64,000 nt of DNA from the NCBI RefSeq assembly GCF_015475875.1, contig NZ_JADKYM010000012.1, positions 34,546 through 98,545 of the forward strand, in the 5' to 3' direction. This document shows positions 1 to 8,779 of this stretch, in pieces. Within the stretch, counting starts at the first letter, position 1; every line of letters begins with the position of its first letter. The position numbers and the translations under genes are program-made. The DNA comes from Sphingopyxis solisilvae. Lineage in GTDB: Bacteria > Pseudomonadota > Alphaproteobacteria > Sphingomonadales > Sphingomonadaceae. The notes below the pieces were generated by a model, which saw only the letters and a list, made by a program, of their open reading frames with translations, ran no database searches and had not been told where the DNA came from.

Positions 1-655
1 TTTCCAGATGCTTCAGATACGCCGCCTGCAACTTGGTGTTGCGCTCGCTGTCCTTCAGATAGAAATCGCGGTCGGGCATCCCGATGCCGCCCTGGAACAT
101 CGTGTAGATATAGGTTTCGGGATTTTTGTCGTCCTGCCCGACATAGCCGCCAAAGAAATGCTGGACGCCGTTGCGGTCAGCCTCTGCCAGCAGCGCGGCG
201 AGGCCCACCTTGTCGGTGGCGCGAATCTTGTTCAGCCACGGCTCGATCGGTGCCAGTCCCTTGGCCTCGACCGCTGCACTGTCCAGATAGGCGGCATAGT
301 TGCGCCCGATCATGCTGTTCGGATCGGCCTTCGCCGCTTCCAGTATCTCGCGTGTCCGCTGCTGCGACAGGTCGCCCAGCACCGTGAACATGCCGTAATT
401 CGACTTGTCGGCGGGGATCGGCGTGTTCTTGGCCCAGGTGCCGTTGGCATAGGCATAGAAATCGTCGCCCGGCGCGACGCTCTTGTCCATGCCCGCGGTA
501 TCGAAACCGAAGGTGCCGAGTTCGGGCTTTTCGGCCGCATGCGCGGCGGGGGCGGTCGCGGCCTTTTCCCGCGCGGTTGCCGGTATCGCCACCAGCATCA
601 GTGCGCCCAGCGCAGCGGTCGCCATCAGGCGCGAAGAAGTGAGTGTGCGGTTCAT
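1..655 (-). CDS. M13 (neprilysin/PepO) family metallopeptidase, N-terminal part only
   Basis: The reading frame starts at an ATG at 653-655 and is still open at the left edge, so only about 218 N-terminal codons are visible. The first ~27 residues form a signal peptide (hydrophobic run ending in ATA). The next part carries the M13 N-terminal signature: a segment reading PGDDFYAYANGTW, then IPADKSNYG and later a stretch reading GGIGMPDRDFYL. These match secreted M13 endopeptidases. The zinc-binding HExxH domain would lie outside the window and cannot be checked. Family members usually run to about 680-700 residues. Expected to act in the periplasm on short peptides. The family call is firm; activity is inferred. 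Confidence 0.87.
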   Translation of the reverse strand, partial: MNRTLTSSRLMATAALGALMLVAIPATAREKAATAPAAHAAEKPELGTFGFDTAGMDKSVAPGDDFYAYANGTWAKNTPIPADKSNYGMFTVLGDLSQQRTREILEAAKADPNSMIGRNYAAYLDSAAVEAKGLAPIEPWLNKIRATDKVGLAALLAEADRNGVQHFFGGYVGQDDKNPETYIYTMFQGGIGMPDRDFYLKDSERNTKLQAAYLKHLE

Positions 656-750
656 GATAGTCCCCAGTTCGTCCAGATTGCGCCGTTCCGCCCGCGGGTC
701 GTGCGAAGAGGACCGGTGATCGGCCAGCTATACGCCTGCAAAAATCGGGT

Positions 751-1368
751 TCAACCAGCCGCCGTGTCGCTGGTCGATGCCTCATGTCGTTGGTCGCGAA
801 CACGCCGCAATTTGCGCCGCCAGCGCAGGCGAATCCAGTTGTCCCAGATGACCGAGGCGAGGACATAACCGACCAGCGCGCTCACCACCGAAATCACGAA
901 CAGGCCGGCAAGGCCGCCGAGCAGCGCGGTTCCGGCATTGGCGGTAAACCAGTGCCACCATTCGACGATCGAAGCGCCCTCGTCGTACAGAATATAAAGA
1001 TTGGAGATATTGGTGTGCAAGCCGAACAAGGTGCTGCCAAGCCATACCGACGCAGCGATGATGAGCGGCGTGGTCACGGGATTGGACAAGAAAGTCATCG
1101 CCGCGCCAATCGGGATATTGGCGCGGAACGGCAGCGCCAGCAACGCCACGCCCAGAATCTGCACCCCGGGGATCAGAAAGAAAATGCCGATGAACAGCCC
1201 CAGCGCGGTGCCGCGGCGGACCGAGGTGCGGGTAAAACGCCACAAATGGCTATGTGCCACCCGGTGCGCGAACGGTTTGATGAAGCGGCTTTCCAGCAGC
1301 TCCTCGCGCGTCGGCGAGTTGCGGCGGATCCAGTTCATCACCGTCGCCTTGTCGCGCGAGCCGCTCAT
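751..1368 (-). CDS. DUF2062 domain membrane protein
   Basis: 205 residues. The N-terminal basic segment is followed by three or more hydrophobic segments, including [20 protein letters not shown] near residues 48-68, the conserved [11 protein letters not shown] signature of DUF2062, and a long C-terminal hydrophobic stretch ending in a basic tail. An inner-membrane protein of unknown role. I chose the ATG at 1366-1368 because it overlaps the smpB stop codon as ATGA, which implies translational coupling. The open frame runs further upstream through smpB but that part is a shadow. Function is not assigned. Confidence 0.85.
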   Translation of the reverse strand: MSGSRDKATVMNWIRRNSPTREELLESRFIKPFAHRVAHSHLWRFTRTSVRRGTALGLFIGIFFLIPGVQILGVALLALPFRANIPIGAAMTFLSNPVTTPLIIAASVWLGSTLFGLHTNISNLYILYDEGASIVEWWHWFTANAGTALLGGLAGLFVISVVSALVGYVLASVIWDNWIRLRWRRKLRRVRDQRHEASTSDTAAG

Positions 1369-1850
1369 CCGCGCTCTTTCATCAGGCGCTGCTTGTCGCG
1401 CTTCCAGTCGCGTTCCTTGATCGACTCGCGCTTGTCGTGCGCCTTCTTGCCCTTGGCCAGCGCCAGTTCGACCTTGGCCCGGCCGCGGCTGTTGAAATAG
1501 ACGCTCAGCGGTACCAGCGTCATCCCCTGTCGCGCGACCCCGGCGTGGACCTTGTTGATCTCGCGCCCGTTCAGCAGCAGCTTGCGCGGGCGCTTGGGTT
1601 CGTGATTGTGGCGGTTGCCGTGGCTGAATTCGGGGATGTTGCTGTTGATCAGCCACACCTCGTTGCCCTTCACCTCGGCATAGCTTTCCGCAATCGTGCC
1701 TTCACCGAACCGCAGCGATTTGACCTCGGTGCCCTGCAGCGCGATCCCCGCCTCGAACACCTGTTCGATGGCAAAGTCGAACCGCGCGCGCCGGTTTTCG
1801 GCGACGACCTTTTTCTTGTCGAACTCGGCGGCGGACTGCGGACGGGCCAT
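1365..1850 (-). CDS. smpB: SsrA-binding protein SmpB
   Basis: 161 residues, the usual length. SmpB binds tmRNA and delivers it to stalled ribosomes for trans-translation. Visible signatures are the N-terminal [21 protein letters not shown], the [10 protein letters not shown] strand, the [20 protein letters not shown] segment and the basic C-terminal tail ([20 protein letters not shown]) that enters the ribosomal A site. Downstream of dapA on the same strand, with an 8-bp gap, and overlapping the DUF2062 gene by 4 bp, so dapA-smpB-DUF2062 look like one operon. No tmRNA gene is visible in this window. Confidence 0.97.
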   Translation of the reverse strand: MARPQSAAEFDKKKVVAENRRARFDFAIEQVFEAGIALQGTEVKSLRFGEGTIAESYAEVKGNEVWLINSNIPEFSHGNRHNHEPKRPRKLLLNGREINKVHAGVARQGMTLVPLSVYFNSRGRAKVELALAKGKKAHDKRESIKERDWKRDKQRLMKERG

Positions 1851-1858
1851 GACGAAAC

Positions 1859-2734
1859 CTAAATCACTCCTGCCGCGGACAATGCGGCGTCGACGGCGGC
1901 ACGCGCATCTGCGTCCGCCGGAATGATAGGTAGGCGCACTTCGGGCGAAAACCAGTCATGCACGCGCGACAGCGCATATTTCACCGGCCCCGGCGACGTG
2001 TCGGCGAACATCGCCTTGTGCAGATCGAACAGGCGGTCGTGCAGCGCCAGCGCGCGCGTCCAGTCGCCCGCCGCGCAGGCCGCGGCAAAATCCGCGCACT
2101 GTCGCGGGGCGACATTGGCGGTGACCGAAATGCAGCCGGTGCCGCCCATGACGGCGTGCGCGAGCCACAAATCGTCGTTGCCGCTCAGCTGGCAGAAATC
2201 CCTACCCGCTCCGGCGCGGTGCGTCGTGACGCGCGCCAGATCGCCGCTGGCGTCCTTGATCGCGACCACCGAAGGTATTTTGGCCAGCTCGCACAGCGTT
2301 TCGGCGCTGATGTCGGCGACGGTGCGGCCGGGGACATTATAGACGACGATGGGCAGGTCGCTGGCGTCGGCCAGCGCCTTGAAATGGGCGATCATGCCCG
2401 CCTGGCTGGGCCGGTTGTAATAGGGCGCGACGATCAGCGCCGCCGCCGCGCCGGCCGCCTGCGCGTGGCGCATGTGACGCACCGCGGTCGCGGTGTCGTT
2501 CGATCCGCATCCGGCGATCACCGGCACGCGGCCCGCAGCCGCCTCCAGACAGGTGTCGATCACCTGATAATGTTCGTCGAAACCCAGGGTCGGGCTTTCC
2601 CCCGTCGTGCCGCACGGCACCAGCGCGCTCGACCCTTCGCGCACCTGCCAGTCGACCAGCCGCGCAAAGCCGTCGGCGTCGAAAGCCCCGTCGCGAAACG
2701 GTGTCACCAAGGCGGGAATCGATCCCGAAAACAT
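1859..2734 (-). CDS. dapA: 4-hydroxy-tetrahydrodipicolinate synthase
   Basis: 291 residues. Condenses pyruvate with aspartate semialdehyde in the lysine/diaminopimelate pathway. Seen directly: the GTTGE loop near residue 42-46, Tyr132 in VYNVPGRT, Arg137, and the Schiff-base Lys160 in [10 protein letters not shown]. All lie where the E. coli enzyme has them (Tyr133, Arg138, Lys161). Start ATG at 2732-2734, preceded by AAGGA. First gene of the dapA-smpB-DUF2062 group and divergent from the lytic transglycosylase. Cytoplasmic and essential for cell-wall precursor supply. Confidence 0.97.
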   Translation of the reverse strand: MFSGSIPALVTPFRDGAFDADGFARLVDWQVREGSSALVPCGTTGESPTLGFDEHYQVIDTCLEAAAGRVPVIAGCGSNDTATAVRHMRHAQAAGAAAALIVAPYYNRPSQAGMIAHFKALADASDLPIVVYNVPGRTVADISAETLCELAKIPSVVAIKDASGDLARVTTHRAGAGRDFCQLSGNDDLWLAHAVMGGTGCISVTANVAPRQCADFAAACAAGDWTRALALHDRLFDLHKAMFADTSPGPVKYALSRVHDWFSPEVRLPIIPADADARAAVDAALSAAGVI

Positions 2735-2834
2735 GCCCGATCCTTTACAATAACCGCTCGCCGTCGGTAGAGTCCTGGCGGCGCGCCGCGTAATGAACGT
2801 CTATTCAGCGCCCCGCAAGGAGTTTGCCACTAAT

Positions 2835-4862
2835 ATGTCCGGCATGATGACGCTGACCCGAATTTCCCGTCTGGCGCTCGCGGCAGCGCTGCTTTTCCCC
2901 GCTGCAGCGCAGGCCCGCGAGCTGACTCCCGAACAAATGGCCTGGTACCGCGCCCAGATGGGGTTGGCATCGGCGTCTGGTCCGCCCCCATCGACCAGTC
3001 CGGTCGGCGACGCGGTGATGGAATGGCGGCGGCTGACCGCGAACAGCGGCGCCTCCTTCGATCAATTGTCGCGTTTCCTCGTCGCCAATCCGGGCTGGCC
3101 CGACGCCGACAAGATGCGCGTCCGCGCCGAAAAGGCGATCGCGCTCGACAGCTATGATCCGCCGCGCACCCTCGCCTATTTTCAGGCCTATCCGCCGCAG
3201 ACCGCGAGCGGCCATTTGCGCCACGCGCTCGCGCTCAACGCAGCGGGCAGACGCGACGAAGCCCATGCCGCGGTGCGCCGCGCCTGGACCGGCGGAACGC
3301 TGGACGAGGCGGAAACGAGCCGCGTACTCAGCCTGTTCCCGGGCGCGATTTCGCTCGCCGACCATGACGCGCGGATGGACCGGCTGCTGTGGTCGAACGC
3401 CACCGCCGCTGCCGGCCGCCAGCTCGCCTTTACCTCCCCCGAACGGCGGAGCATTTTTGCGGCGCGCCTTGCCATGCGCAGTTCGGCGGTCGACGCCGCG
3501 ATGCAGGCTGCCGCGGTCGAGGGCGCCAATCCGTCGATCGTCCGCACCGACCCCGGCTATATTACCGACAAGGCCACCTGGCTGCGCAAGGCCGGACGCG
3601 TCGGCGAAGCGCGCGCACTGCTCGCCGCGCCGCGTTCGCTTGCCGCCGCGCCAACCGATGCCAAGGAATGGCTCGCGACGTTGCTGACCAACGCGCGGCA
3701 AGCCGATAGCGGCGGCGACAAGACCACCGCCTATCATATCGCGCGGCAGCTCGACGACGCCTTTCCGCCCGGTACGGTGATCCGCGAAACCCCGCTGAAC
3801 GTCCGCGACGATTATACCTCGCTGGCGTGGCTGGCGGCACAGATCGCGCACAAGGATCTGCGCCGCCCCGCCGAAGCGGCGCGACTGTATCGCGCCTATG
3901 GCGAAGCGGCGCGATCGGCACAGACGCGCACCAAGGGCTTCTATTGGGCCGGGCGGGCGGCACTGGCCGCCGGCGACGCCGGCAGCGCCAACGCCCATTT
4001 TGCCGACGCGGCGCAGCATTATGACCAGTTTTACGGGCAATTGTCGCTGGAACGGCTCGGCCGTCCGCAGCCCAAGCCAACCCCCAATCCGACGATCCAG
4101 GTCAGCAACGACGAAAAGCGCGCCTTCAACGACGACCGGCTGGTCCGCGCCGCGCGCGCGCTGGGCGAAATCGGCGCGTGGCGCGAACAGACCTTGTTCC
4201 TGCGCGCACTGTCGCAAAAGGCCACTTCGCCCGCCGACCATGTGCTCGCCGGCCAGCTGGCGTCGCAGATCGGCCGCCCCGACCTGGGCGTCATGATCGG
4301 CCGCAGCGCGCAGGCGAACAGCCTCGACGCGGTCGAAGTCGCCGGGTTCCCGACGGTGCGCGTCCCCGCGGGGCATGAGGACAATTGGACCTTCATCCAC
4401 GCGATCACGCGGCAGGAAAGCCAGTTCGACCGCGAGGCCGTCAGCCACGCCGGCGCGCGCGGCATGATGCAGCTGATGCCCGCCACCGCGAACGAGGTCG
4501 CCGGAAAACTCGGCCTGTCGTACAACCGCGACCTGCTGACCACCGACACCAATTACAACATGACGCTGGGGTCGACCTATTTCCAGCAGATGCTGCGCTA
4601 TTATGGCGGCAGCTATCCGCTCGCGGTCGCGGCCTATAACGCCGGTCCGGGCAATGTGAACCGATGGCTGCGCACCAACGGCGACCCGCGCACCGGGTCG
4701 ATCGACATCCTCGACTGGATCGAAGCCATCCCGATTTTCGAGACCAAGAATTACGTGCAGCGCGTGCTCGAAAACGCGGTCGTGTACGACACGCTGCGCG
4801 AAGGCCGGACGTTGCCGCAGGCGCCGCTCAGCTTCTATCTCGGCAAGCGCACGCCGGGATAA
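2835..4862 (+). CDS. Soluble lytic murein transglycosylase (SLT family)
   Basis: 675 residues from the ATG at 2835, chosen because AAGGAG lies 12 nt upstream; the frame is open from 2793. Residues ~1-30 are a signal peptide (SRLALAAALLFPAAAQA). A long alpha-helical superhelix follows, rich in Ala and Arg, then the C-terminal catalytic domain. Catalytic Glu528 sits in ITRQESQFD, followed by GARGMMQLMPATA, and the AYNAGPGNVNRW motif is present. The size and architecture match Slt70-type enzymes. It cleaves periplasmic peptidoglycan glycan strands, forming 1,6-anhydro ends. Followed after 6 bp by greB. Confidence 0.93.
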   Translation: MSGMMTLTRISRLALAAALLFPAAAQARELTPEQMAWYRAQMGLASASGPPPSTSPVGDAVMEWRRLTANSGASFDQLSRFLVANPGWPDADKMRVRAEKAIALDSYDPPRTLAYFQAYPPQTASGHLRHALALNAAGRRDEAHAAVRRAWTGGTLDEAETSRVLSLFPGAISLADHDARMDRLLWSNATAAAGRQLAFTSPERRSIFAARLAMRSSAVDAAMQAAAVEGANPSIVRTDPGYITDKATWLRKAGRVGEARALLAAPRSLAAAPTDAKEWLATLLTNARQADSGGDKTTAYHIARQLDDAFPPGTVIRETPLNVRDDYTSLAWLAAQIAHKDLRRPAEAARLYRAYGEAARSAQTRTKGFYWAGRAALAAGDAGSANAHFADAAQHYDQFYGQLSLERLGRPQPKPTPNPTIQVSNDEKRAFNDDRLVRAARALGEIGAWREQTLFLRALSQKATSPADHVLAGQLASQIGRPDLGVMIGRSAQANSLDAVEVAGFPTVRVPAGHEDNWTFIHAITRQESQFDREAVSHAGARGMMQLMPATANEVAGKLGLSYNRDLLTTDTNYNMTLGSTYFQQMLRYYGGSYPLAVAAYNAGPGNVNRWLRTNGDPRTGSIDILDWIEAIPIFETKNYVQRVLENAVVYDTLREGRTLPQAPLSFYLGKRTPG

Positions 4863-4868
4863 GGCCGC

Positions 4869-5384
4869 GTGGCGGGGGAGAGGTCGAACATCATCAGTCC
4901 GGCGGGCTTCGCCGCGCTGCGCGCCGAATATGACGCGCTGCTGGGCAACGAACGGCCAAAGCTCGTCGAGGTGATCAGCTGGGCGGCGGGCAATGGCGAC
5001 CGCAGCGAGAATGGCGACTATATCTATGGCCGCAAGCGGCTGCGCGAAATCGACCAGCGGCTGGGATTCCTTGCGCGGCGGATGAAGGCGGCGCGCGTCG
5101 TCGATCCCGCCGCGCAGCCCGACAAGGATCGCATCTGGTTCGGGGCGACCGTCGAACTCGCCGACGACGATGACAATCGCCGCAGCGTCACGCTGGTCGG
5201 CGACGACGAAGCCGAAGCGGGCGACGGCCGGATCGGCTGGAACAGCCCGCTCGCCCGCGCGCTGCGCGGCGCCGCAGTCGGCGATTTGCGCGTGGTTCAG
5301 CTGCCGTCGGGGCCAAAGGAGTGGGAGGTGATAGCGGTCAGCTATCCCACCGAAGAACCTTCTCCCCTTGCGGGAGAAGGATAG
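4869..5384 (+). CDS. greB: Transcription elongation factor GreB-like
   Basis: 171 residues from a GTG start, 6 bp after the transglycosylase stop. The N-terminal coiled-coil contains NGDRSENGDYIYGRKRLREI, whose acidic tip residues (Asp and Glu of GDRSENGD) stimulate RNA cleavage by backtracked RNA polymerase. The C-terminal FKBP-like domain follows (IGWNSPLARALRG). The extra YIYGRKRLREIDQR segment favours GreB over GreA. Oddity: the last eight codons (PSPLAGEG plus stop) lie in the first hairpin of a dispersed repeat, so the native C terminus seems to have been replaced or extended by repeat DNA. Confidence 0.92.
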   Translation: MAGERSNIISPAGFAALRAEYDALLGNERPKLVEVISWAAGNGDRSENGDYIYGRKRLREIDQRLGFLARRMKAARVVDPAAQPDKDRIWFGATVELADDDDNRRSVTLVGDDEAEAGDGRIGWNSPLARALRGAAVGDLRVVQLPSGPKEWEVIAVSYPTEEPSPLAGEG

Positions 5385-5497
5385 GGAGCCTTGGCGCGAA
5401 GCGCCTAGGCGAACTTGGATGAGGGGGCTGCGAGCCAAAGGCTCGCGCGGTCCGTTGGACCGCATACCCCGCACCGCCGCAAGGAGAGAGGGTTTGT
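5358..5497. repeat. Dispersed hairpin-rich intergenic repeat, copy A
   Basis: Contains several back-to-back stem-loops. CCTTCTCCC/GGGAGAAGG (5358-5380) is followed by GGCGC-GAA-GCGCC, GCGAGCC-AAA-GGCTCGC and CGGTCC-GTT-GGACCG. It lies between the convergent greB and caspase-like genes and overlaps the 3' end of greB. The style (GC-rich hairpins, GAGGGGG box) relates it to the repeats near 8.8, 35.9, 60.8 and 63.9 kb, although the sequence differs. The hairpins may double as a bidirectional terminator. Confidence 0.75.
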
Positions 5498-5499
5498 TG

Positions 5500-7230
5500 T
5501 CACTCCCCGATCCCCGCAATCCACTCGCGCTGATCCTTGCGCAGCTCCGGCAGGTCGCGCGCCAGTTTCGCCCAATGCGCCGCCTCGTTCGCATCGACGG
5601 CAACCCCGATGCCCTTGGCATAGGCATCGGCCAGGATCGCGCGCGAACCGGCAAATCCGGCACGCGCCGCGGTGCCGCAATCGTCGATGGCGCGGGCCAG
5701 CGTCTTGTCGGCGAAATGCGCCTCGCACAGCCAGTGATTGCCTTCGGGGTTGCCCGCTTCGGCGATGGCGCGCAGCCGCGCCAGGTTCGCGGCGCGCGTA
5801 TCGGCAAAATAGGTCAAGGCAAAGATGGCCGCCGGATGCCCTTTCGCCGCAGCTTCGCGATACAGCGCCTGCGACCGGGCAAAGTCCGGCGCGCCGAAGG
5901 TTCCGGCCGCAAGCCGATAGGCGAGATGTGTCTTGGCCTTGGAAAAGCCCGCGTCGGACGCCGCGACATAGAGGTCATAGGCGCGCCGGACATCGGCGGG
6001 TGACGGATCGTTGTCGAGCAGATGATAGGCCAGTTCCTGCTGCCCCGCCGGAAAACCCTGCGCCGCCGAAGCCTCCAGATAGGCGCGGGCGCGGTCCATG
6101 TCCTTTTTCAACCCGACCCCGAACGAAAACATATAGCCGACCAACTGCTGCGCGAGCGGATGACCGCCGTCGGCGAGCCCCACCAGCGTCGCCGCCGGAT
6201 GGCGCGACAGCACATCGGCGATCAGCACCGGCTCGTCCTCGATCGCCAGCCGGTCGAGCGAGATGTCGGCGAGCGGGTCGGCGGCCGGGCGCGCGGCGCC
6301 ACGCGTCGGCGCGGGCGTCGTCGCGGGTTCCGCCGCGGAGGCTAGCGCAGGGACCGCGGCCGGAATGTCGGGCGGCGCCACCAGATAATAATCGTCGAAC
6401 CAGCTGCCATAGTGGAAGGGTTGCTGCGGCCCCAATTCCATGCCGTGCGTCCGCTTGTAAACCTCGCGCGATACGACCTTGAAATAGTCCGATATCTCGA
6501 GGCCGGGGATCGCCAGCTCCTTGACCACGGCGGCGGCAAACGGGCTGACTGGCGACCCCACCGGCGCGAAGTCGAGCGCGGGCCGCCCCTTTGCGGTCGA
6601 ATAGAACACCGCCCCCTGCCCGATGTCGAGCAGCCCCAGCGGCGCCGATGCCGCGTCGCCCGCAGCGACATTGACATCCTCGATCCGTACCACCGGCTCG
6701 GCGGTGCGGCAGGCATCGACGAACAGCAGCGTAAAGGCACCCGCCGGCACCACCCGCTTCACCGCGGCCTCGATCGATAAATAGCGTTTCTCGACATCGG
6801 CTCGCCGCGTCGCCGGCGGCGCCTCCATCGGCACCAGCCAGTTGCGCCCGCCATATTCAAAGCCATGCCCGGCGTAATAGATGATCACCGATTTCGCCCC
6901 CGCCGCCTCCGCGGCAAAGCGCGTCAGCGCCGCGTCGAGCGTCGGCATGTCGGCGTTGCGGACGATCCGCGGCGAAATTCCGGCCTTGGCAAAGGCGACG
7001 CAGACATAGTCGATGTCGTTGACCGCATTCTTCAGCGACGGCCATTCCCAGTCATTATAGGCGCTGTTCCCGATCAGCAGCGCCACGCGCTCGCCCTCAA
7101 GCGGGGCGGTGCCGCAACTTGCCGCCGGTTGCGCAGCGGCGAGCGGCGTCAGCTGCACTAGCCCCAGAAAGGCAGCGCCAAGCGCGCCGATCCGCCATGA
7201 TTTTCTCAACTGCCAGCCCCCTCGACGCAT
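5500..7230 (-). CDS. Secreted caspase-like (C14) protein with Sel1 repeats
   Basis: 576 residues from the ATG at 7228-7230, which has GGAG 6 nt upstream; an in-frame ATG 12 nt earlier is possible. Residues ~1-33 form a signal peptide. A caspase p20-like domain follows: RVALLIGNSAYND, catalytic His122 in YYAGHG, and catalytic Cys174 in FVDACRT. Both catalytic residues are intact. After a Pro/Ala-rich linker (~residues 295-325) the C-terminal half is helical, with Sel1-type pairs such as AQQLVGYMFSFGVG and ILADAYAKGIGVAVD. Likely a periplasmic or surface cysteine peptidase on a TPR-like scaffold. The substrate is unknown. Divergent from the next gene. Confidence 0.87.
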   Translation of the reverse strand: MRRGGWQLRKSWRIGALGAAFLGLVQLTPLAAAQPAASCGTAPLEGERVALLIGNSAYNDWEWPSLKNAVNDIDYVCVAFAKAGISPRIVRNADMPTLDAALTRFAAEAAGAKSVIIYYAGHGFEYGGRNWLVPMEAPPATRRADVEKRYLSIEAAVKRVVPAGAFTLLFVDACRTAEPVVRIEDVNVAAGDAASAPLGLLDIGQGAVFYSTAKGRPALDFAPVGSPVSPFAAAVVKELAIPGLEISDYFKVVSREVYKRTHGMELGPQQPFHYGSWFDDYYLVAPPDIPAAVPALASAAEPATTPAPTRGAARPAADPLADISLDRLAIEDEPVLIADVLSRHPAATLVGLADGGHPLAQQLVGYMFSFGVGLKKDMDRARAYLEASAAQGFPAGQQELAYHLLDNDPSPADVRRAYDLYVAASDAGFSKAKTHLAYRLAAGTFGAPDFARSQALYREAAAKGHPAAIFALTYFADTRAANLARLRAIAEAGNPEGNHWLCEAHFADKTLARAIDDCGTAARAGFAGSRAILADAYAKGIGVAVDANEAAHWAKLARDLPELRKDQREWIAGIGE

Positions 7231-7436
7231 TTTCAGCTCCATGCAAATAATGGCGGAAGTCTGCGCAACTTCACTCGGAAATCACATATCGGCGACTTCC
7301 GACGGCCCCGAAACAGACGGTAGGTCAGCAAGAAAATGTAGGAAAGCGGAAATTGGCCTGTGCGCCCGATCACTGGCGGCGGCTGGACGATTTGCTAGCA
7401 GCTGATAATCTGCCGATGACCGGGGGAGATGATTTT

Positions 7437-8090
7437 ATGCGCAGTCTGGGGTTCATCGCCGCGATTTCGCTGGGCGGGATGGTGCATGCGGCCGACCGGC
7501 CGGTAATGCCGCCCATCACCGATGCGATGTTGAACGACTGGCTCGAACTCGGCGAAGAGATCGAGACGCGCGCCGACGGCGACCTCAACGGCGATGGCGA
7601 TACCGACACCGTTTATGTCGTCGCGAGTCCCGACGCGCGAACGCTTCGCGTCATGCTCAGCTATCGCAGCGAAGTCGATATCGGGCACGAGCCTGCGGGC
7701 GAACTCAAGCTCGGACCCGATCCGCTCGGCGCCGCGGGGCTAACGATCGACAAGGGCGTGCTGACGATGCGCGACCTGACCGGCGGCACCACGGCCTTGT
7801 CCGCGACCTATCGATATCGCGCGGTCCGCACGGCGGAGCGTCCCCGGATGCGGCTGATCGGCCTCGATGCAACAGTGTACAGCCGGACCTATGCCCATGA
7901 CGGCAATGAAATGAGCTGGAATGTCGCGACGGGTGATACGATCACCACGCAGCTCAAGGTCGCGACCACGGGCAACCACGGCTATGACAAGCTCCATACG
8001 CGCAAATTCCGGCAACCGGTGCGGACCATCTATATGGAGGACACCCCCGGCGCCGAAGAGGAACTCGTCCGCCTAACCCAAGCGAAATGA
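7437..8090 (+). CDS. Secreted protein with an Asp/Gly calcium-loop motif
   Basis: 217 residues from the ATG at 7437, chosen because GGGGGAG lies 8-14 nt upstream; the frame is open from 7353. Residues 1-~19 form a signal peptide ending near MVHAAD. The mature N terminus has DGDLNGDGDTD (about residues 47-57), a DxDxDG calcium-binding loop as in EF-hand/dockerin/FG-GAP proteins, followed by a beta-strand-rich body. I do not recognise a named family. Transcribed divergently from the caspase-like gene across a 206-bp spacer that holds an 8-bp inverted repeat, so the two may be co-regulated; that link is inference. Confidence 0.75.
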   Translation: MRSLGFIAAISLGGMVHAADRPVMPPITDAMLNDWLELGEEIETRADGDLNGDGDTDTVYVVASPDARTLRVMLSYRSEVDIGHEPAGELKLGPDPLGAAGLTIDKGVLTMRDLTGGTTALSATYRYRAVRTAERPRMRLIGLDATVYSRTYAHDGNEMSWNVATGDTITTQLKVATTGNHGYDKLHTRKFRQPVRTIYMEDTPGAEEELVRLTQAK

Positions 8091-8096
8091 GCGCGA

Positions 8097-8252
8097 TCAG
8101 GGCTGGAGCAGCGCCGGGATGATCCAGATCGCCGACATCACGATCACCACCGCGATCAGCGAAAAGGCAAGCACATAGCGGACGTTATGTCCTTTGACCC
8201 CGCCGCTCGCTTCGGTTTCGTCCACTTCGACATGGTCGTCGACGATTTTCAT
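8097..8252 (-). CDS. Small single-pass membrane protein
   Basis: 51 residues. The ATG at 8250-8252 is preceded on the minus strand by GGAAGGG at a suitable distance. The first ~24 residues are acidic and soluble. They are followed by one hydrophobic segment (YVLAFSLIAVVIVMSAIWII) that ends five residues from the C terminus. The layout resembles small accessory subunits of membrane complexes, such as the aa3-oxidase subunit IV family, but I cannot assign it. The stop codon lies 6 bp beyond the convergent secreted-protein gene, and rnpB lies upstream on the same strand. Confidence 0.7.
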   Translation of the reverse strand: MKIVDDHVEVDETEASGGVKGHNVRYVLAFSLIAVVIVMSAIWIIPALLQP

Positions 8253-8334
8253 GCTGTGTTTCCCTTCCAACTGGTCCGCTTCAAACGCGGCCCCGCGCGA
8301 CGCGGTTCCCGCGCCATGTTTCGGGGAGAGAATG

Positions 8335-8714
8335 CCAGAGGGTCTGTAAGCCGGGTTCTGTCCACCCCGTTGCCGGGGATGGGCGATCATTCCTCTAGGC
8401 ACATGGTTACCCATATGCTCAAGCAGTCAACCCGGACGGCGGGGCCGGAACCAGCCCTGGTTTCCCGCGCCATCCCTATTCGACCTTGCTCCCGGTGGGG
8501 TTTGCCGTGCCGCGCCTGTTACCAGCCGCGCGGTGCGCTCTTACCGCACCCTTTCACCTTTCGCCGGGCCGAAGCCGTTGGCGGTCTGCTCTCTGTGGCA
8601 CTTTCCCTGACCCCCTTTCGGGGGGCCGCCGGACGTTATCCGGCACCGTGGTTTCCGTGGAGCCCGGACTTTCCTCCCCTTCCTTGCGAAAGCGGCGATC
8701 GCCCGACCCTCTGG
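8335..8714 (-). ncRNA. rnpB: RNase P RNA (bacterial type A)
   Basis: Read on the minus strand. The conserved 5' region GAGGAAAGTCCGGGCTC lies at 8660-8676 and the conserved 3' region AGAACCCGGCTTACAG at 8344-8359. The two ends pair as helix P1: 8705-8714 with 8335-8344 form a perfect 10-bp stem. The length of about 380 nt is normal for type A RNA. It is the catalytic RNA that matures tRNA 5' ends. True transcript ends may extend a few nucleotides past the P1 stem. The long open frame on the opposite strand here is not a gene. Confidence 0.97.
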
Positions 8715-8721
8715 CCGCACG

Positions 8722-8727
8722 AGTATA
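8722..8727 (-). promoter_or_regulatory. Probable -10 element of rnpB
   Basis: On the minus strand the hexamer TATACT ends about 7 nt before the first base of the RNase P RNA P1 helix, a good sigma-70 -10 match at the right distance. A clear TTGACA -35 box is not visible; TCGTCT or CTTCCG are the nearest candidates at 16-17 nt. Confidence 0.5.
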
Positions 8728-8779
8728 GCGCGAAGCGATGCGGAAGACGAGGGGGTGTTGGAAGTTGGTTTGGAGCGGA

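Noticed and set aside
2805..5807. 1000-codon open frame antisense to the transglycosylase and greB genes
   Set aside because: It is a high-GC shadow frame: it covers two well-recognised genes on the other strand, has no recognisable domains and starts inside other genes.
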